A stretch of DNA of 64,000 bases, taken from Triparma columacea (lineage: Eukaryota > Sar > Bolidophyceae > Parmales > Triparmaceae). Under the pieces are notes generated by a model. It ran no database searches and had not been told where the DNA came from. It saw only the letters and a list, made by a program, of their open reading frames with translations. This document shows, one piece after another, positions 41,791 through 53,585 of this stretch (positions are counted from its first letter, which is position 1; the number at the start of each line of letters is the position of its first letter). The stretch spans positions 124,001-188,000 of the forward strand of contig BRYA01000310.1 of NCBI GenBank assembly GCA_030267965.1, read 5' to 3'. The position numbers and the translations under genes were made by a program.

Positions 41791-44772
41791 ATGAGAAAAT
41801 TTTCAAAGATGCAGGTCGTCGCTTTTGTGATAATTATGCTTGAGTGCGCTCTCCGGGCATACGGGGGGGGGGTTGAGGGAGGTTTGACAGGGGGGGGGGA
41901 GGAGAGAGTCGAAATTTCAACACTCACTTCCAGCGCTGTTCCAGTGGAAGTTGGAAGTTTGGTTTCAGACGATCTAGAAGACGGTAAATCAGTCAAAGTG
42001 GTTGGGAAAGGTACTGAAACTCCTGTTGGTTCGTCTGGTTTGGCACGAGAGGACGCTTATGGTGTAAAAGTGCCCCTTGTGTCAACACACATTGAAGGGG
42101 GGAAGGGAAACGTGGTCACACCGAATGGCACCAATCCCGTAGATGAATCTGATAGGCTTAGTATGCTCATGACGATGGATAGTCTTACTGCCAAAAAGAA
42201 AGAAAGGGTCTTCGTAACAGAAGCCATCATTAAGTCGTCCTCTTCGGCCCGTGGTAAGGACACACTTGTGAGGGAAACTGCAGAAGACGTGGCAACCAAA
42301 ATTTCGCCACAGTTCAAAAATCTAGTGCTACGTCGAAATGGATATGAGGAACTTCTTCTCTCGCTTGATGAGGCGAATTCAGCTTCTAGGAAAGAAAGCC
42401 TGGAGAGTATCATGACGGAGCTATCCCTGATTGAAAACGCTTCTGAGGAGGCACGCGCGCTGCAGAGTCATGCTATAAGTGCTACAAAAAAGATCATGAA
42501 CGATTCAGAGGAGAGTCGCCTGACAACTACAGAGATGTCAAAGAGTAAAATCCAGGCTGACCTCGAGGAGATGTCGCGGAAAAATAAACGCGACCTTCTT
42601 GCGGCAAAGGCTCGCAAACTTGAAGATTTGCTCGCTAGTGCTCAAAAAGATTCTGAGCAGGCTCGCCTTGATCTATATTCCCTGGATTCGTGGTCAGAGG
42701 CGGGATATTCTATAGACACAGTCCTCGACGCTGAGAAGTCTCTCTCTGCTATTGGAAATGTTCCTCTTCATACTTACCTTCTGCGTGACGACTCAAAGGG
42801 TGATGTGATGGTCCATAGTAACTTCAATCAGCGAAGAACGAGGAGGCATGTCGGAGTGATTGACAGCGAAGGTGCCAGCACGTGGCTCCCAGAGAGCGAT
42901 GACTCTGGGAGCATTGACGCGTCGACTGTTTTTGCTTACAATCTCAAGGCACTTTCCCAGCTGGCTCTTGAAATCGACTTGCTTGTGGCTGCCGTTGAGG
43001 TCCTTACGTCGTCGCCGCGGAAGCACAATGCAACGCTCAGATTGAATGGGGTTGCTGAGATTATCTCACCCAAGGAGGAAGAGCTTGCGGGCGACGAAAT
43101 CGGTGAATCCCAGCCTGAGTCCTCGTACAAGTGGAAGAGCTCTGCTCAACTTGCAGCGGAGACAAGTGCATTGGAGTCTGAGGCATCACTCGCTGAAATG
43201 GAGCTGCTCACGAACACGTTCAAATCAAATATCAAGATGGTCATTTCCCAGACAAAGCATTACGGCAGGCTTTCTCTTCTCGACGAAACTGATATCTCGA
43301 CGGCAAGGAGTGTTGAAGCAGCTAAGGTTATCGAGAACCAGCGAGAAACTGACATCCTTCGTGCTGAGGCCGAATTGGACATCACCCTGAACGAAATTGC
43401 CACAATCGGGAAAATCATCTCTATGAAGAAAGACACACTAAGAGAACTCCTGCGCCTCAAGGAAGCTTCGTTCGGAGAATCCGAACGCGCGAGGGCGAGA
43501 ATTCTATCAGAAGCGGAAATCGAGAGAGACACTGAGTCTGCGTCCATCCAGAGGATTCGAGTCATAGGGGAAGAGGCCACTAAGGCGACGATCGAGATAA
43601 TTAAGGTGGCGTTTATGAACGTTGCTGGTGCGCTTGAGCACACCTTTAAGACAAGCCAGGGTCAGAAACAGTTGGCACTGTTTATCTGTGGTTCGTGCGC
43701 TCTCGCATTTTGCATCGTGCTAATCAGAGAACTTAGCGGTCTCCTCTTCCTTCTCGTTAGAAAGAGTTTGATGACCCCTAAATTAGTTCGAGAGTTTGGT
43801 CAACCATGCAAGCGACAACGAAGCTCTGTCTTCCGCGATGAAAATATAGTATTAACAAAGGATGTTGAGGAGCGAATGAATCGAATATGCTCCGGTGTTG
43901 CCCTTGCAAGGGCAAGAGGCGCACCTCTTCGCCACGTTTTGATTTACGGAAGGCCAGGAACAGGGAAAAGCGCTATGGCAAGAGCCATGGGCAAGGGCAT
44001 TCTTGGTCTACCATATGCTTTAATGAGTGGAAGCGATCTAGCACCTTTGGGAAAACACGGTCCTGATGAGCTCCGAAAGCTCTTGACATGGGCACAGGGG
44101 CAGAAAAGGGGAGCATTGCTCATTATCGACGAAGCTGAGGCCGCTCTGGGGAGAAGATTACGAGCTTCGGGGGACACAGGCACTGAGAGCGCCTCAAGTC
44201 AGGACAGCACAAGTGAAGGGGGGGGGCATGCGAGAGACGCGTTGAACGTTCTGCTCAGTATGACAGGTAGTGCTTCGTGTCACCTCATGTTGGTTCTCAC
44301 AACGAGCAACCCCGAAGCCCTTGATGAGGCCGTTTTGGATAGAATGGATGAGCTCGTCGAACTAGCTCTCCCCAGCAGAAGAGAGCGGCGTCGTATTTTA
44401 TCGAATTCCTTTGATAGACGGTTTCGCACGGCTTCGGCTTCGTCTGCTACTGCAAAGATTTCCGTTCCCAAGCTTTTTTCTTGGGGGATTTTTGGCCAAG
44501 ACGGGGATTCTCGAGTTGAAGTCGAGCATAACTTTAAAATTAAGGCAGCCCTTGACGATCTCAGCTCTGACGCCATGACCGGGGGCTGCTCTGGGAGGGA
44601 ACTTGACAAGATGCTCCAAAGTGTTGTCACGGGTGTCTATGGCGATTTCAAGGGCAATGGAAGGCTTGGTACCTCTCTCTGGAACTCAATCACAAGTGTC
44701 TACTGCCAGGACCTGAAAAGAAAGTGGGACCTCTTGACGCCCAACATCCCAAGCCTTTTGTTGGACAAGTGA
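41791..44772 (+). CDS. ATAD3-like AAA+ ATPase with secretory-type signal peptide
   Basis: Single exon, 993 residues. The C-terminal third is an AAA+ module of ATAD3 type: RHVLIYGRPGTGKSAMARAM (Walker A about 719), YALMSGSDLAPLGKHG, Walker B ALLIIDEAEAALGRR (about 776), sensor LVLTTSNPEALDEAVLDRMD with an arginine finger. It is preceded by a membrane segment (LALFICGSCALAFCIVLI, about 628-648) and a long Glu/Lys coiled-coil region, the same order as in ATAD3, a mitochondrial inner-membrane ATPase. Unlike canonical ATAD3 (about 600-650 residues), it begins with a hydrophobic leader (MQVVAFVIIMLECALRAYGG) and has extra coiled coil. That suggests ER or complex-plastid targeting, or a different membrane. 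Confidence 0.82.
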   Translation: MRKFSKMQVVAFVIIMLECALRAYGGGVEGGLTGGGEERVEISTLTSSAVPVEVGSLVSDDLEDGKSVKVVGKGTETPVGSSGLAREDAYGVKVPLVSTHIEGGKGNVVTPNGTNPVDESDRLSMLMTMDSLTAKKKERVFVTEAIIKSSSSARGKDTLVRETAEDVATKISPQFKNLVLRRNGYEELLLSLDEANSASRKESLESIMTELSLIENASEEARALQSHAISATKKIMNDSEESRLTTTEMSKSKIQADLEEMSRKNKRDLLAAKARKLEDLLASAQKDSEQARLDLYSLDSWSEAGYSIDTVLDAEKSLSAIGNVPLHTYLLRDDSKGDVMVHSNFNQRRTRRHVGVIDSEGASTWLPESDDSGSIDASTVFAYNLKALSQLALEIDLLVAAVEVLTSSPRKHNATLRLNGVAEIISPKEEELAGDEIGESQPESSYKWKSSAQLAAETSALESEASLAEMELLTNTFKSNIKMVISQTKHYGRLSLLDETDISTARSVEAAKVIENQRETDILRAEAELDITLNEIATIGKIISMKKDTLRELLRLKEASFGESERARARILSEAEIERDTESASIQRIRVIGEEATKATIEIIKVAFMNVAGALEHTFKTSQGQKQLALFICGSCALAFCIVLIRELSGLLFLLVRKSLMTPKLVREFGQPCKRQRSSVFRDENIVLTKDVEERMNRICSGVALARARGAPLRHVLIYGRPGTGKSAMARAMGKGILGLPYALMSGSDLAPLGKHGPDELRKLLTWAQGQKRGALLIIDEAEAALGRRLRASGDTGTESASSQDSTSEGGGHARDALNVLLSMTGSASCHLMLVLTTSNPEALDEAVLDRMDELVELALPSRRERRRILSNSFDRRFRTASASSATAKISVPKLFSWGIFGQDGDSRVEVEHNFKIKAALDDLSSDAMTGGCSGRELDKMLQSVVTGVYGDFKGNGRLGTSLWNSITSVYCQDLKRKWDLLTPNIPSLLLDK

Positions 44773-44815
44773 GATTTTAAAAAGCATCTTTTTGTCGTGA
44801 AGTTCTTGGTTCCTT

Positions 44816-45967
44816 TTACACTCCAGTTGCCGCCTGCATGTTCGCCATCATTTCCGTGACTTCTTCACTTGTGTTCTTCGTGAACCTACCAGACGTAAAA
44901 AAGGGTCCCGATATGTGCTTCTGTTGCGGTGAGCGGTCTAGATAGAAGGCACCAGACTCCAGGTTGCTCTGTTTCGTTGCCATGAGCCAGGCAATGCCCT
45001 CAGCTCCCTGTGAGGGGTGTTGCGTTAGTGAGTGAATTGCGCCAAGTCTTAATCTCCGCACCTCCGCTTGCACTGGCTTCGCAGTGTGTCACCCGTTTCT
45101 CACCTGCCAAGGATTCCTCATTGGCTCGAGGAACTTCTTCTGGTCGCCGTAGGCTTCCTCGACAGCAGGCGTATCAACCCAACCAGGGTGACAGCTAACG
45201 ACCTTGGGGCCCTTGGGGTTCAAGCTTGCCCACCTTTCAGCGAGCAAAACTTGACCCCTCTTGGCAAAGCTGTAAGCCATGTTGCCGCTGTAGGAGGACA
45301 TGGCGTCTCCCGTGCTGGTGGCCTTCGTCCACGTGGGAAACTTAGTGTTGTACATCCCCCCAGACGAAACGAAAATGATGCGCCCTTCGTCGGGGTCGAC
45401 TTGAGGCATCAACAGTGATCCTAGCATGTAGGAGCCAAAAAGTAGGTGAGAGGCAAATGTGGTTTCCCACCCCTCGGGCGTCTCCGTTCGCTCGTTCAAT
45501 AGCACGCCAGCGTTGCAAATCAGCGCGTCCAACCGATGCTCCTTGGCCTTGAACTCCTCCACAGCCCTCTGCACCGATTTTTTGAGAGAAACATCACATT
45601 GAATGACCTCGACCTTGTCAGATCCCGTGCGCTGCGATATCTTCTTGCGCGCAGCCTCGCCGCGCTCCTCACTCCTGCAAAACATGTAGACCTTGGCGTT
45701 CTTCCCTGCAGCATAAGTAGCCAGATCAAATCCTATCCCTGAATTAGCACCGGTTATAACAACCACCTTCGCAGACATGTCAAAACCATCGGTCAGCCCA
45801 TCTTCGTTACCATTCACTACCACCGCCCCCTGGACAGGTTCCGTGTACTTTCCCTTGTGCCTTAAATACCCTGTAAGGGTGGACTGTCTTCGCCCCTTCA
45901 GATAGAACTGGGTCGTTGTGATCGTCTGGCCCATTGCGAGGATGAAGAATGTGAAGATCTGTTTCAA
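44816..45967 (-). CDS. DHRS12-like short-chain dehydrogenase/reductase
   Basis: NAD(P)-dependent SDR of 351 residues; exon 1 is 45967-45104 and exon 2 is 45007-44816 (GT-AG, phase 0). It has the cofactor motif VVITGANSGIGFDLA, the NAG motif ALICNAGVLLNERTETPEGW, the catalytic Ser in IIFVSSGGMYN and the Tyr/Lys pair in MAYSFAKRGQV. SSGGMYN, the ERWA segment, CHPGWVDTP and the C-terminus YLDRSPQQKH...TSGRFT resemble vertebrate DHRS12 more than other SDRs. The N-terminus is hydrophobic (IFTFFILAMGQTI) and may insert in or associate with a membrane. Substrate unknown. An alternative start lies at 45934. Confidence 0.86.
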
Positions 45968-46280
45968 TTAGGGGGGCGGGTTAGTTAGGTCATTGAACGG
46001 AGGAGCAGCTCAAAGCCAAAAATGACTCTAAGTAAGGACGAGTCAGCGAAATTCTTCTCTTATTGATTCATTTCACATAATGTGCGTGCATATATCTTGC
46101 CAGTTGAAGCGAATAGAAATGCGATGTAATAAGTAGAGAACCAAGCATGTGGTGCCGCTCACATTAATTTTTTTGGACTTTGAGGAGTTGTGTCTCAAAG
46201 ATTCCCAAAATTAATTCAAGAGAATTTGTTCTGACATTGATTTTTTATGTTTTATGTATTTCTGCCCCCGTTAGTGCCTT
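45968..46280. other. 313-bp spacer, no gene seen
   Basis: Between the DHRS12-like start and the F-BAR stop, both on the minus strand. AT-rich, with no supportable open frame; likely DHRS12 promoter plus F-BAR 3' sequence. Confidence 0.55.
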
Positions 46281-48273
46281 CTACTTTCCCCCTCCTTGGG
46301 CCTTGAGTGAAACGATCCAATCCACTGCCTCATCTTGTGTGACGGCGCGTAGGGTAAATTTCCTTTTACTTGTTTTGCTAAAGAACCCGCTTGGGCCTGT
46401 GTTGAAGATTGTCTCTGAGACCTCGAAGCAGGAGTCGCCGCTCTTGGGGAGAAACTGCACTGAAGAATTTTGAAGTACGATGGAGTCGGAGGGGTGGAGT
46501 AGGCCGTGCCAAGGCCTGACAACGTCTGAAGTTTTCTTCTTGTGTACCTTGCTCTTCTCGACGGTAGCCCTGTCGGGGAGCTGGACTTCTGGGATGAGAG
46601 CTCCAAATGCGACCTCTGCTGCGCTGCCTGCTTGGATCTTGGCTGAGGAGGGGATGTCGAAAAGGTGCAAGAAGCTATCGGCTGTCATAAGGGCGAGGCA
46701 CAGTTTCCATCCTCCCATCATGCCGTCCTTCTTGCGCTCGAGAACCTTGACTTTCCCAAGTAGCTTGGACATGAGTGGGCTGGGAAGTTCGCTCAGGACG
46801 ACTTGCTGCTGGTCTGCCGCGAGCTGTTCCATGGCATCCGTTTCCAGTTTTGTCGCTGCAAGTTTGGCTCTATTCTCCTGGAGCTGAATGTTCTGCGCCC
46901 CGGTCCTGATTGCGGCTCCAATCTCTTCATTGACTTTTTCTCTGTCTATTGGTTTTTCGACGAGGCTTTTCATGGAGGGAGAGTAGATGGCTGGAAGGGA
47001 CAAGTAGAGTTGTTCTTGACGTTGAAGGAATGCGACAAGAAGTTGCTGAAGCCTGGTGATGGGGAGGGGTAAGTTTGTAATGTTCCCGTGTCCCGCCATC
47101 ACGAGTGCTCTCACCTTGCCCTCCTGTCAAATTCAAGGGTTTTCATCCTCGCAAAGAGCTCTCCGAGCTCGCTGTTGGCCTTCTTCCAAACCCTCTCGAC
47201 CAAGACAACACTGAGGGTGTACTTCATCTCAACGCACCATGAATCTTTGGCATCATCTACCAACCCATCTTCCCTGGGTTCCTTAGCTTCTCCCCTCCCA
47301 CCACCCAACATACCTTCAACAATGTGTTCGTATGCAGCCCACGCCCCCTTCACTTTTTCCTCCGATGCCTCTAGCTCGAGCATGAGCGCGTCTCCGTACA
47401 ACTCAATCTTAGAAACCTCCTCGGCCAGAGACTTGTGGAGAGATGTGAGTTCAGGCAGAATCTCGTTCTGGATCGCAGCGACGTTCTCGTTGTACCTTGC
47501 AGCCTGGTCCCCGTGAGCACGAATAATTGACGACAACATGCCAAGCTCTGACTGCTCACGGGACTCTAAAAGTCCTTCGCTGTTCATTCGAAACAAGGAA
47601 CCCCTCCTGGCTACGGTGGCCGCATCAGCTTCACCCCGGACTTTCTTCTTCAGCTTCTTTGAGTTGGAGCTCGTGATTGGATTGTTTGCGCTATCCAGAT
47701 CTCCCCTCCCGATGGCCTCCAGACTCTCGGCATAGGCCCTGTCTATGAGCATCCTAGCCTCCACAATCTCGATTGCTCGGTCTGTCTCCAGCACAGACTC
47801 GGTGAGAAGGGTGCGGAAACTCCTCCAGTACAGGTTGCTGGGTAAAAGCGTGTGAGTGGGGGGGGAAATGGAGAATAAGAAGAAGAGTTGAAGAAGGTGA
47901 TAGACGACTCGAAAACATAATAACTAACCAGCAACCCGCAATGAACTGTGAACAACTTGGGGTTCCCACCCCCCGATGACAAGTCCCACCCCAAAGTGAA
48001 TCACTTAAGCAAGTCTAGCTCCATTTACGTCAGTTGTCTGTGTCAAACGTACCTAGAGTCGAAGTTTCGTTGGCTTTTTTCTGTTCTCTTTACCTCATAG
48101 AGCTTCAAATTTTGGAACCTGGTGTTTCGCATTTCGTAGGACTCTGAAAGTCGAGAAATTTCTTCTGGTACGTCAGGTTCGTCTGCCTCCGGGGGGGGGG
48201 GGGGCTGATGTGTATGTGTAGGAGAGACATCTTCGGACACAACTCCATCTTTTACTTCTTCTGTTGTCAACAT
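46281..48273 (-). CDS. F-BAR domain protein with C-terminal PH-like domain
   Basis: Membrane-curving adaptor that would link bilayers to actin during endocytosis or cytokinesis. Exons 48273-48053, 47837-47115 and 47052-46281 join in phase to 571 residues. After a Pro-rich start, residues about 55-330 are the long helical F-BAR fold (FQNLKLYEVKRTEKSQRNFD, then NLYWRSFRTLLTES...RMLIDRAYAESLE, the FCH signature). The C-terminal ~150 residues read as a PH domain: GGWKLCLALMTADSFLHLFD, a central acidic/serine block, and the last helix VTQDEAVDWIVSLKAQ. No SH3 domain is present. Confidence 0.78.
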
Positions 48274-48327
48274 TTTTGTTTTATATTATATATTTATCAA
48301 AATTGCTGTGTTTGGAGAGCCTAATTC

Positions 48328-50376
48328 ATGAAAGATACGCTCTTGCCACCACTCCATGGCGTGGTTGATGATGATGACATGGAATCAGGTAATGGTAACG
48401 CTCAATTGTATAATTCTGGCTCTGGTTGGCCCCCCCCCACTGCATTATCGTCAACGGCCATGACAAGAAGTAGAGTGGAGGGGGGGCAGAGAAATCCTAT
48501 GATGGACCCTGATTTTAAGCGGGCGATCCATGAGCAGTCTGCCTGTGGTTATGTCCCTCAATCCCCGCAGAAGAAGAGCTCTCGAGGGAATTCCATTGGT
48601 GACCTTCTAGGGAGTGTTGCAAGGTCAGCCGTGGACGTGGTGGAGGACTTCGAGCAGGGACCGACGCCTCCTTCTAGGTGAGTTTCTTGTTTAGAGGGGG
48701 GGGCGCTTCGATCTGCTCTTGTCGGATCTTGCTTTTGTGCAGCTCCACCTCAACCTCTTTCTTTTTTTCCTCCTCCTACAGTTTGTCGGGTAGCATGCTT
48801 GCGCAGGTGTATTCGCGTGAATCTCCTGATGCTGCTGCTGGGGCGCCGAGCGGTACCTTCCCTTTCAGGTCTCAGCTCGCCTTTCACTCAAACATCCCCA
48901 CAATCAAGTCAGAAATGGAACTAATGACCCTCTCTGCCGGCTCCTCTTCTCCCTCTTCAATCCAGCCCCTCGTCGACTTGCCCGGGCGTTCGTACGTCTC
49001 CTCCGGGTCCTCCGCGAGTGCTTACTCTACGAATAGACTGATCGTCTTGGGTCTTGACATTACTCATCTGCCGAGGCACAAGCAGTACATCTTCTGCGCT
49101 TGCGGAGTTTTTTTCTTTACGCTTATATACGGGTATTTCCAAGAGCTCGTTGTTGTTAGGATCTTCGACCGCCAGCTCCCCCTCTTCCTTGCACTCTGTC
49201 AGTTTACAGGCTACGCGTTCAACTCCTTAATTGTTTCACTATTTGTTAACCGGACAGGCTCTTTTGTGCAATTCAAGCAACTCGCCCAGACTGTTCCTTA
49301 TCGATCTTTCCTTCTAATGTCTGCTCTGCGTGCTTTCGATTTGGGAATGACAAACTCGTCCATGAAGTGAGTAGCGGCGGGTGGTGAGGTATAGCAGCTT
49401 TGTCACGGCGTTAGAAGTGCCGGTGCCGTTGCCGTTGCCAGTCCTGGTGGCATTGGAAGTAGCATTTGCACGTCCTAACTTTTCATTGTCACCCCCCCCC
49501 TCCGTTTCATGTTCGCCGCCCCACCAACCCCAGATACGTCAACTATCCCGTGAAGACGCTCATGAAGAGCTCTCGTGTAATATTCACGATGCTATTTGGG
49601 TCGATAATTATGCGGAAACGGCATCGGAAAAGCGACTACGTCGTCGTCATTATGATGGTTTCGGGACTGTCATTTTTCATTCACGCTGAAACCACAGCAA
49701 ATAATGTTCAAACACATGCCTTTTCTTTCGTCGGTATTGGTATGCTTGTGATGTCACTTCTCGCGGATGGAGCGGTGGTCAACTTGAACGAAAAGCTCAT
49801 GAGTGTCCATAACCTGGGCCAGGACGAGCTGATTTTTGTGCTATATTCGTTAGCAGCTTCATTCATGTTCTTCATGACTGTGCTTACCGGTGAGCTTTGG
49901 AGAGGTATAGCGTTTGTCTTGACGGATGGCCCACTCCAGGGTGACGCGTCACCGTCGCTTACGTCGAGAGAGAAGGTGCTTTCGACGCTAGCCTTCATAA
50001 CGATGGGCTTTTTGGGAAGCAGCTGTGCAGGAGCGATTACAAAGCACTTTGGAGCTCTAAGTATGAGTATAACTAGTACAGCGAGGAAGGTACGTCACGC
50101 AATAGGGTGGGAGGGGCAAACAATGTTGCTCTTCGGTCTCTGCTGTCTCACTCCCTCCTGCCACCAACGATCCACACTCTTAAGGCTACGACGCTTTTCC
50201 TTTCCTTCGTCCTTTTCCCGAAAGTCTGTACCTTTCAACATGTCCTCGGTATGGCCGTCTTTTGTTTCGCCCTGGTAGTGAAGTCATTTGCTTCCCATTA
50301 CTCAACGAAGAAAAGGACGACTGCCCTTCTTCCCTTTCACAACAACGCAACGCAACGCAATTTGCATAACCAATGA
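48328..50376 (+). CDS. SLC35B-type nucleotide-sugar/PAPS transporter
   Basis: Multi-pass Golgi/ER antiporter of the UAA/SLC35B family. Exons 48328-48677, 48782-49366, 49534-50089 and 50185-50376 join in phase to 560 residues. The N-terminal ~190 residues are polar. After that about ten membrane helices follow, with PAPS-transporter-like blocks: FDLGMTNSSMKYVNYPVKTL (compare the LNYPTQVIFK loop of SLC35B2/B3), MSLLADGAVVNLNEKLMSVH, and the last-helix motif GALSMSITSTARKATTLFLS, FVLFPKVCTFQHVLG. It most resembles SLC35B3, which imports the sulfate donor PAPS into the Golgi. UDP-sugar transport by a relative cannot be excluded. Confidence 0.82.
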
Positions 50377-50552
50377 AAAAAATGATGATACTTTTGTACT
50401 CAACGTCTTTTTCCCTATTTGTTCTCGTCTCTTCTTTTGTTGGGTGCCGTGTGGGTGTGAGAATTTCGTCAATTTTTCATTTTCCTTTTATATATTATTG
50501 GATCATCCAAGTGAGCGTTGGTCTTCAGGGGAGCTCTGATTGGTTGTTTGTG

Positions 50553-53500
50553 ATGGATCTCGCTTGCTCAAACTGTGGAGCGTCCTCGGCCACTGTCAAG
50601 TTGCTTCTGTGCTGCCATGGCTCTGACGGTGGAGAAGTCCGATATTGTGATACTGCATGCCAAAGGAAACACTTTAAGGTTCACAAGCACGTCTGTGTAA
50701 AAGTTAAGAAGCGACGCGCTAGTTCGGAGTCGACAATGTCCCAAAAACAAAACAACACACCCCCTCCTCCTCCGACAAGCCTAAAACCCAATCCCACATC
50801 TGTCACATTGAACGAGAGTGTAGTGTACAAGCGGCATCTCTCTATGGAGACTTCTGACGGAAGTCAACCTCCGGTTCCCCCCCTAACGACTTTGAATGGT
50901 GACTTTGCTCTCTTGGACATCAAGGATGTCGGCAAGGTAGTTGACAATGCAGGTGATGCGGTTGATACTGTGGTGGCTGGTCGGTCTGGAGCTGCCGCTA
51001 GGCCGTCGCATGTAATACCTTCCCCTCCTCCTTTGTCGTCTCAGAAACACCAAATCCTGAACCTCCTTTCTGATGATCCTCTCTATGCTTTCTCTCCCAA
51101 GGCTCCGTCATCTGGAAAGGCTGTCTTGCTCCCCGGGAAGTGGATGAGGAGGTGGTTGAATGCGGTAGATTTCAAGCAAGGGGACGAGGGGGTGTATGTG
51201 TTTGGGTGGGAGGTAACTGAGGAGGAATTCGAAGTGGACAAGAAAGAGAGAGATAGAGGAAAGGTGCGTAGTAGTGGTACTCTAGTTGTGCTAATATCTT
51301 CTCCTCTCCTTGACCTCTGACTAACGTCGCGCCCCTTTGTCTTCCACCAAAAATCCAGCATCGTGTTCCTCCCATTGACTACAGTTTTGTGGTAGCCTCG
51401 TACAACATGATAATGTTCTACGACTTCTTCCCGGTCGCACCCTCCGTTCATAGAGCTTTCTCGTCGTGGTACTCCTCTACTCCCTCCCCTCCCCCCTTTC
51501 TGCTTCGCAGCTGGGAGAATGGTCGGCTTGTCCTACATCCTGATCTCAACTTCAGGGGTTTTGACGATGAAAGCGACAGTGCGTCGGATAGTGATGTGCA
51601 TACATGCGCTTGCTGCGGCACTACCGGGGGCAGCGTCAGTAAAGTCTGCTCTGCTTGCAATGTGTCAGCGTACTGCAGCAAAACGTGTCAGTCCGTTCAC
51701 TGGAAGTGGCATAGCAAAGTGTGCGGGAAGGCGATTCGTCCTCCCACTAGGACTGGCCTTTCTAACCTTGGCAACACGTGTTACGCAAATAGCGCAGTTC
51801 AATGCTTGTTCCACGTAAATCCCCTCTCGAGGCTCTTCCTTTCCAATTCGCACCATGAGCATGTAAACAGAGATAACGTCATGGGAACTGGTGGTAAGCT
51901 CTCCTCCGCTTTTGGGGAACTCATCAAAAACCTCAAGTTCTCCGCGTCCGACTACATTTCACCCATTCAGTTTAAGAGGACACTCGGCGCATGTTTTCAA
52001 GGTTTTCAGGGTTTTGGACAACACGATGCGCACGAACTGCTAACGACCCTACTTGATGGACTGCATGAAGATCTCAATGGTGGAAGCAAGAGGTATATTG
52101 AGGACACAGATCTGAACGAGGGGAAACTGGCGCCTATAGTCGGTGCCATCAACCATGACAAATGGCTTATTCGCAACAAATCTCCGCTCTCTCCGCTTTT
52201 CTTCGGGCAGAGCCAGAATACCCTCATTTGCCCCGCGTGCAAGAATATGTGGGCCAGGTATGAACCCTTCTCGTGTCTCGCGCTGAAATTTCACACGGAC
52301 AATATGAGGAGAATCCGGTTCTTGTTTTTCAAGAAAGTTGAAAGTCAGAACCCCATGGAGAAGCCTGTGGCGATGTCCGTCAGCGTTAGCAAGAAGGGCT
52401 CGATCGCTGATTTGCGGAAGGAAATCGCGAGTCTCGTGGACGTGAAGAAGGTCGGAACGTTGCATTTGTGCGAAATCTACGAAAACTACTTCTACGAGAC
52501 CTTCAATCTGAACCATCCTCTAGAGAGAGTTCTCGAGTCGGACCTTATCGCGTGTTATGAGACTCATCCCAGAAACGATGGTGAATTTATCCACGCCTTT
52601 GTCACAGTTACGAACGGGAACGATGCCCATGTAGGGTTCCCTATTTTGACTTCCTTTCCGTTGCGTTCTTCCATGAAAGAACTCAAAACACACCTCTTTG
52701 CGCTGTATCAGAATAGTTTTCGTTCCAGTATGTCGTCCGATCACCCATTCTACGGCAAATCAGACCAGGAGTTTGCCATGATGGGAGGGGAAACAGTGGT
52801 GGTAGAAATGTATGAAAACTTCAACAATCTCAAGAAAAGAAATAGACCGAAGCAAGTACCGTGGGATGACCAGGTGTACGCTGAGGTCGTCCCGAATCAG
52901 TTCGTTAGTGAGTATAGCTTCTTCAACCTTTCCCTTGTGCACGACCTAGATGATGTGTTCGATGAGAATGAAGCCGAGATCTTTGTCAGACACGCTTCTC
53001 TTGTCAGTGAAGAAAAAGAGGGAACTAACAGAGGTGACAGGGCTTTGAGTCTCGATAGTATGCTCCACGCTGCGCAGAAACCGCAGCGCATTGACGAAGA
53101 CAATGCTGTTTACTGCGGAAAGTGCAAGGATCACAGAAGAGTGCTCAAGTCATCGAAGATTCGAGTTCTCCCCAATATCCTTGTGATAAGCCTTTCTCGA
53201 TTTGAATATCAGCGCCGTGCCTCTCGCGTTGATGACTTTGTCGATTTCCCCCTTGAAGATTTAGACATGGGAAAATACTGCATGGCCAACAACGAGACCG
53301 AGATCGGTGTTGGAGGCGGATCGGGCGAAATTCCTGCTGTTTATGACCTCTTCGGTGTTATAAACCATTTTGGGAGAGCAGGATACGGACACTACACCGC
53401 CATTTGTAGGAATTGGGCGGCGTCCCCTCCCACCGGGGAACAGGGCAAGATGGAGGACCAGTTTTACGAGTTCGATGACGGGGCGGTTTCAGCGAGACGT

Positions 53501-53563
53501 AGGGATGAGGTTGTTTCACCTCAGGCATACTGTCTCTTCTATAGAAAAAGATTCTTCACTTGA
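50553..53563 (+). CDS. Ubiquitin-specific protease with two MYND fingers and a DUSP-like domain
   Basis: USP-class deubiquitinase of 971 residues; exons 50553-51263 and 51359-53563. Order: MYND finger 1 (residues 4-48, CSNCGASS...CDTACQRKHFKVHKHVC), a Pro-rich linker, and a DUSP-like module (about 175-290, WMRRWLNAVD...PPIDYSFV...RAFSSWY). MYND finger 2 follows (about 319-358, CACCGTTG...YCSKTCQSVHWKWHSKVC), then the USP domain. Catalytic Cys is in GLSNLGNTCYANSAVQCL (about 375), His in GYGHYTAICRN (about 914) and the third residue near FYEFDDGAVS. The DUSP-USP pairing recalls USP4/15 and the MYND recalls USP19. Its stop is 22 bases from the convergent PIF1 gene. Confidence 0.9.
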
Positions 53564-53585
53564 TGTAAAAAAGGAAAAACGGCGA

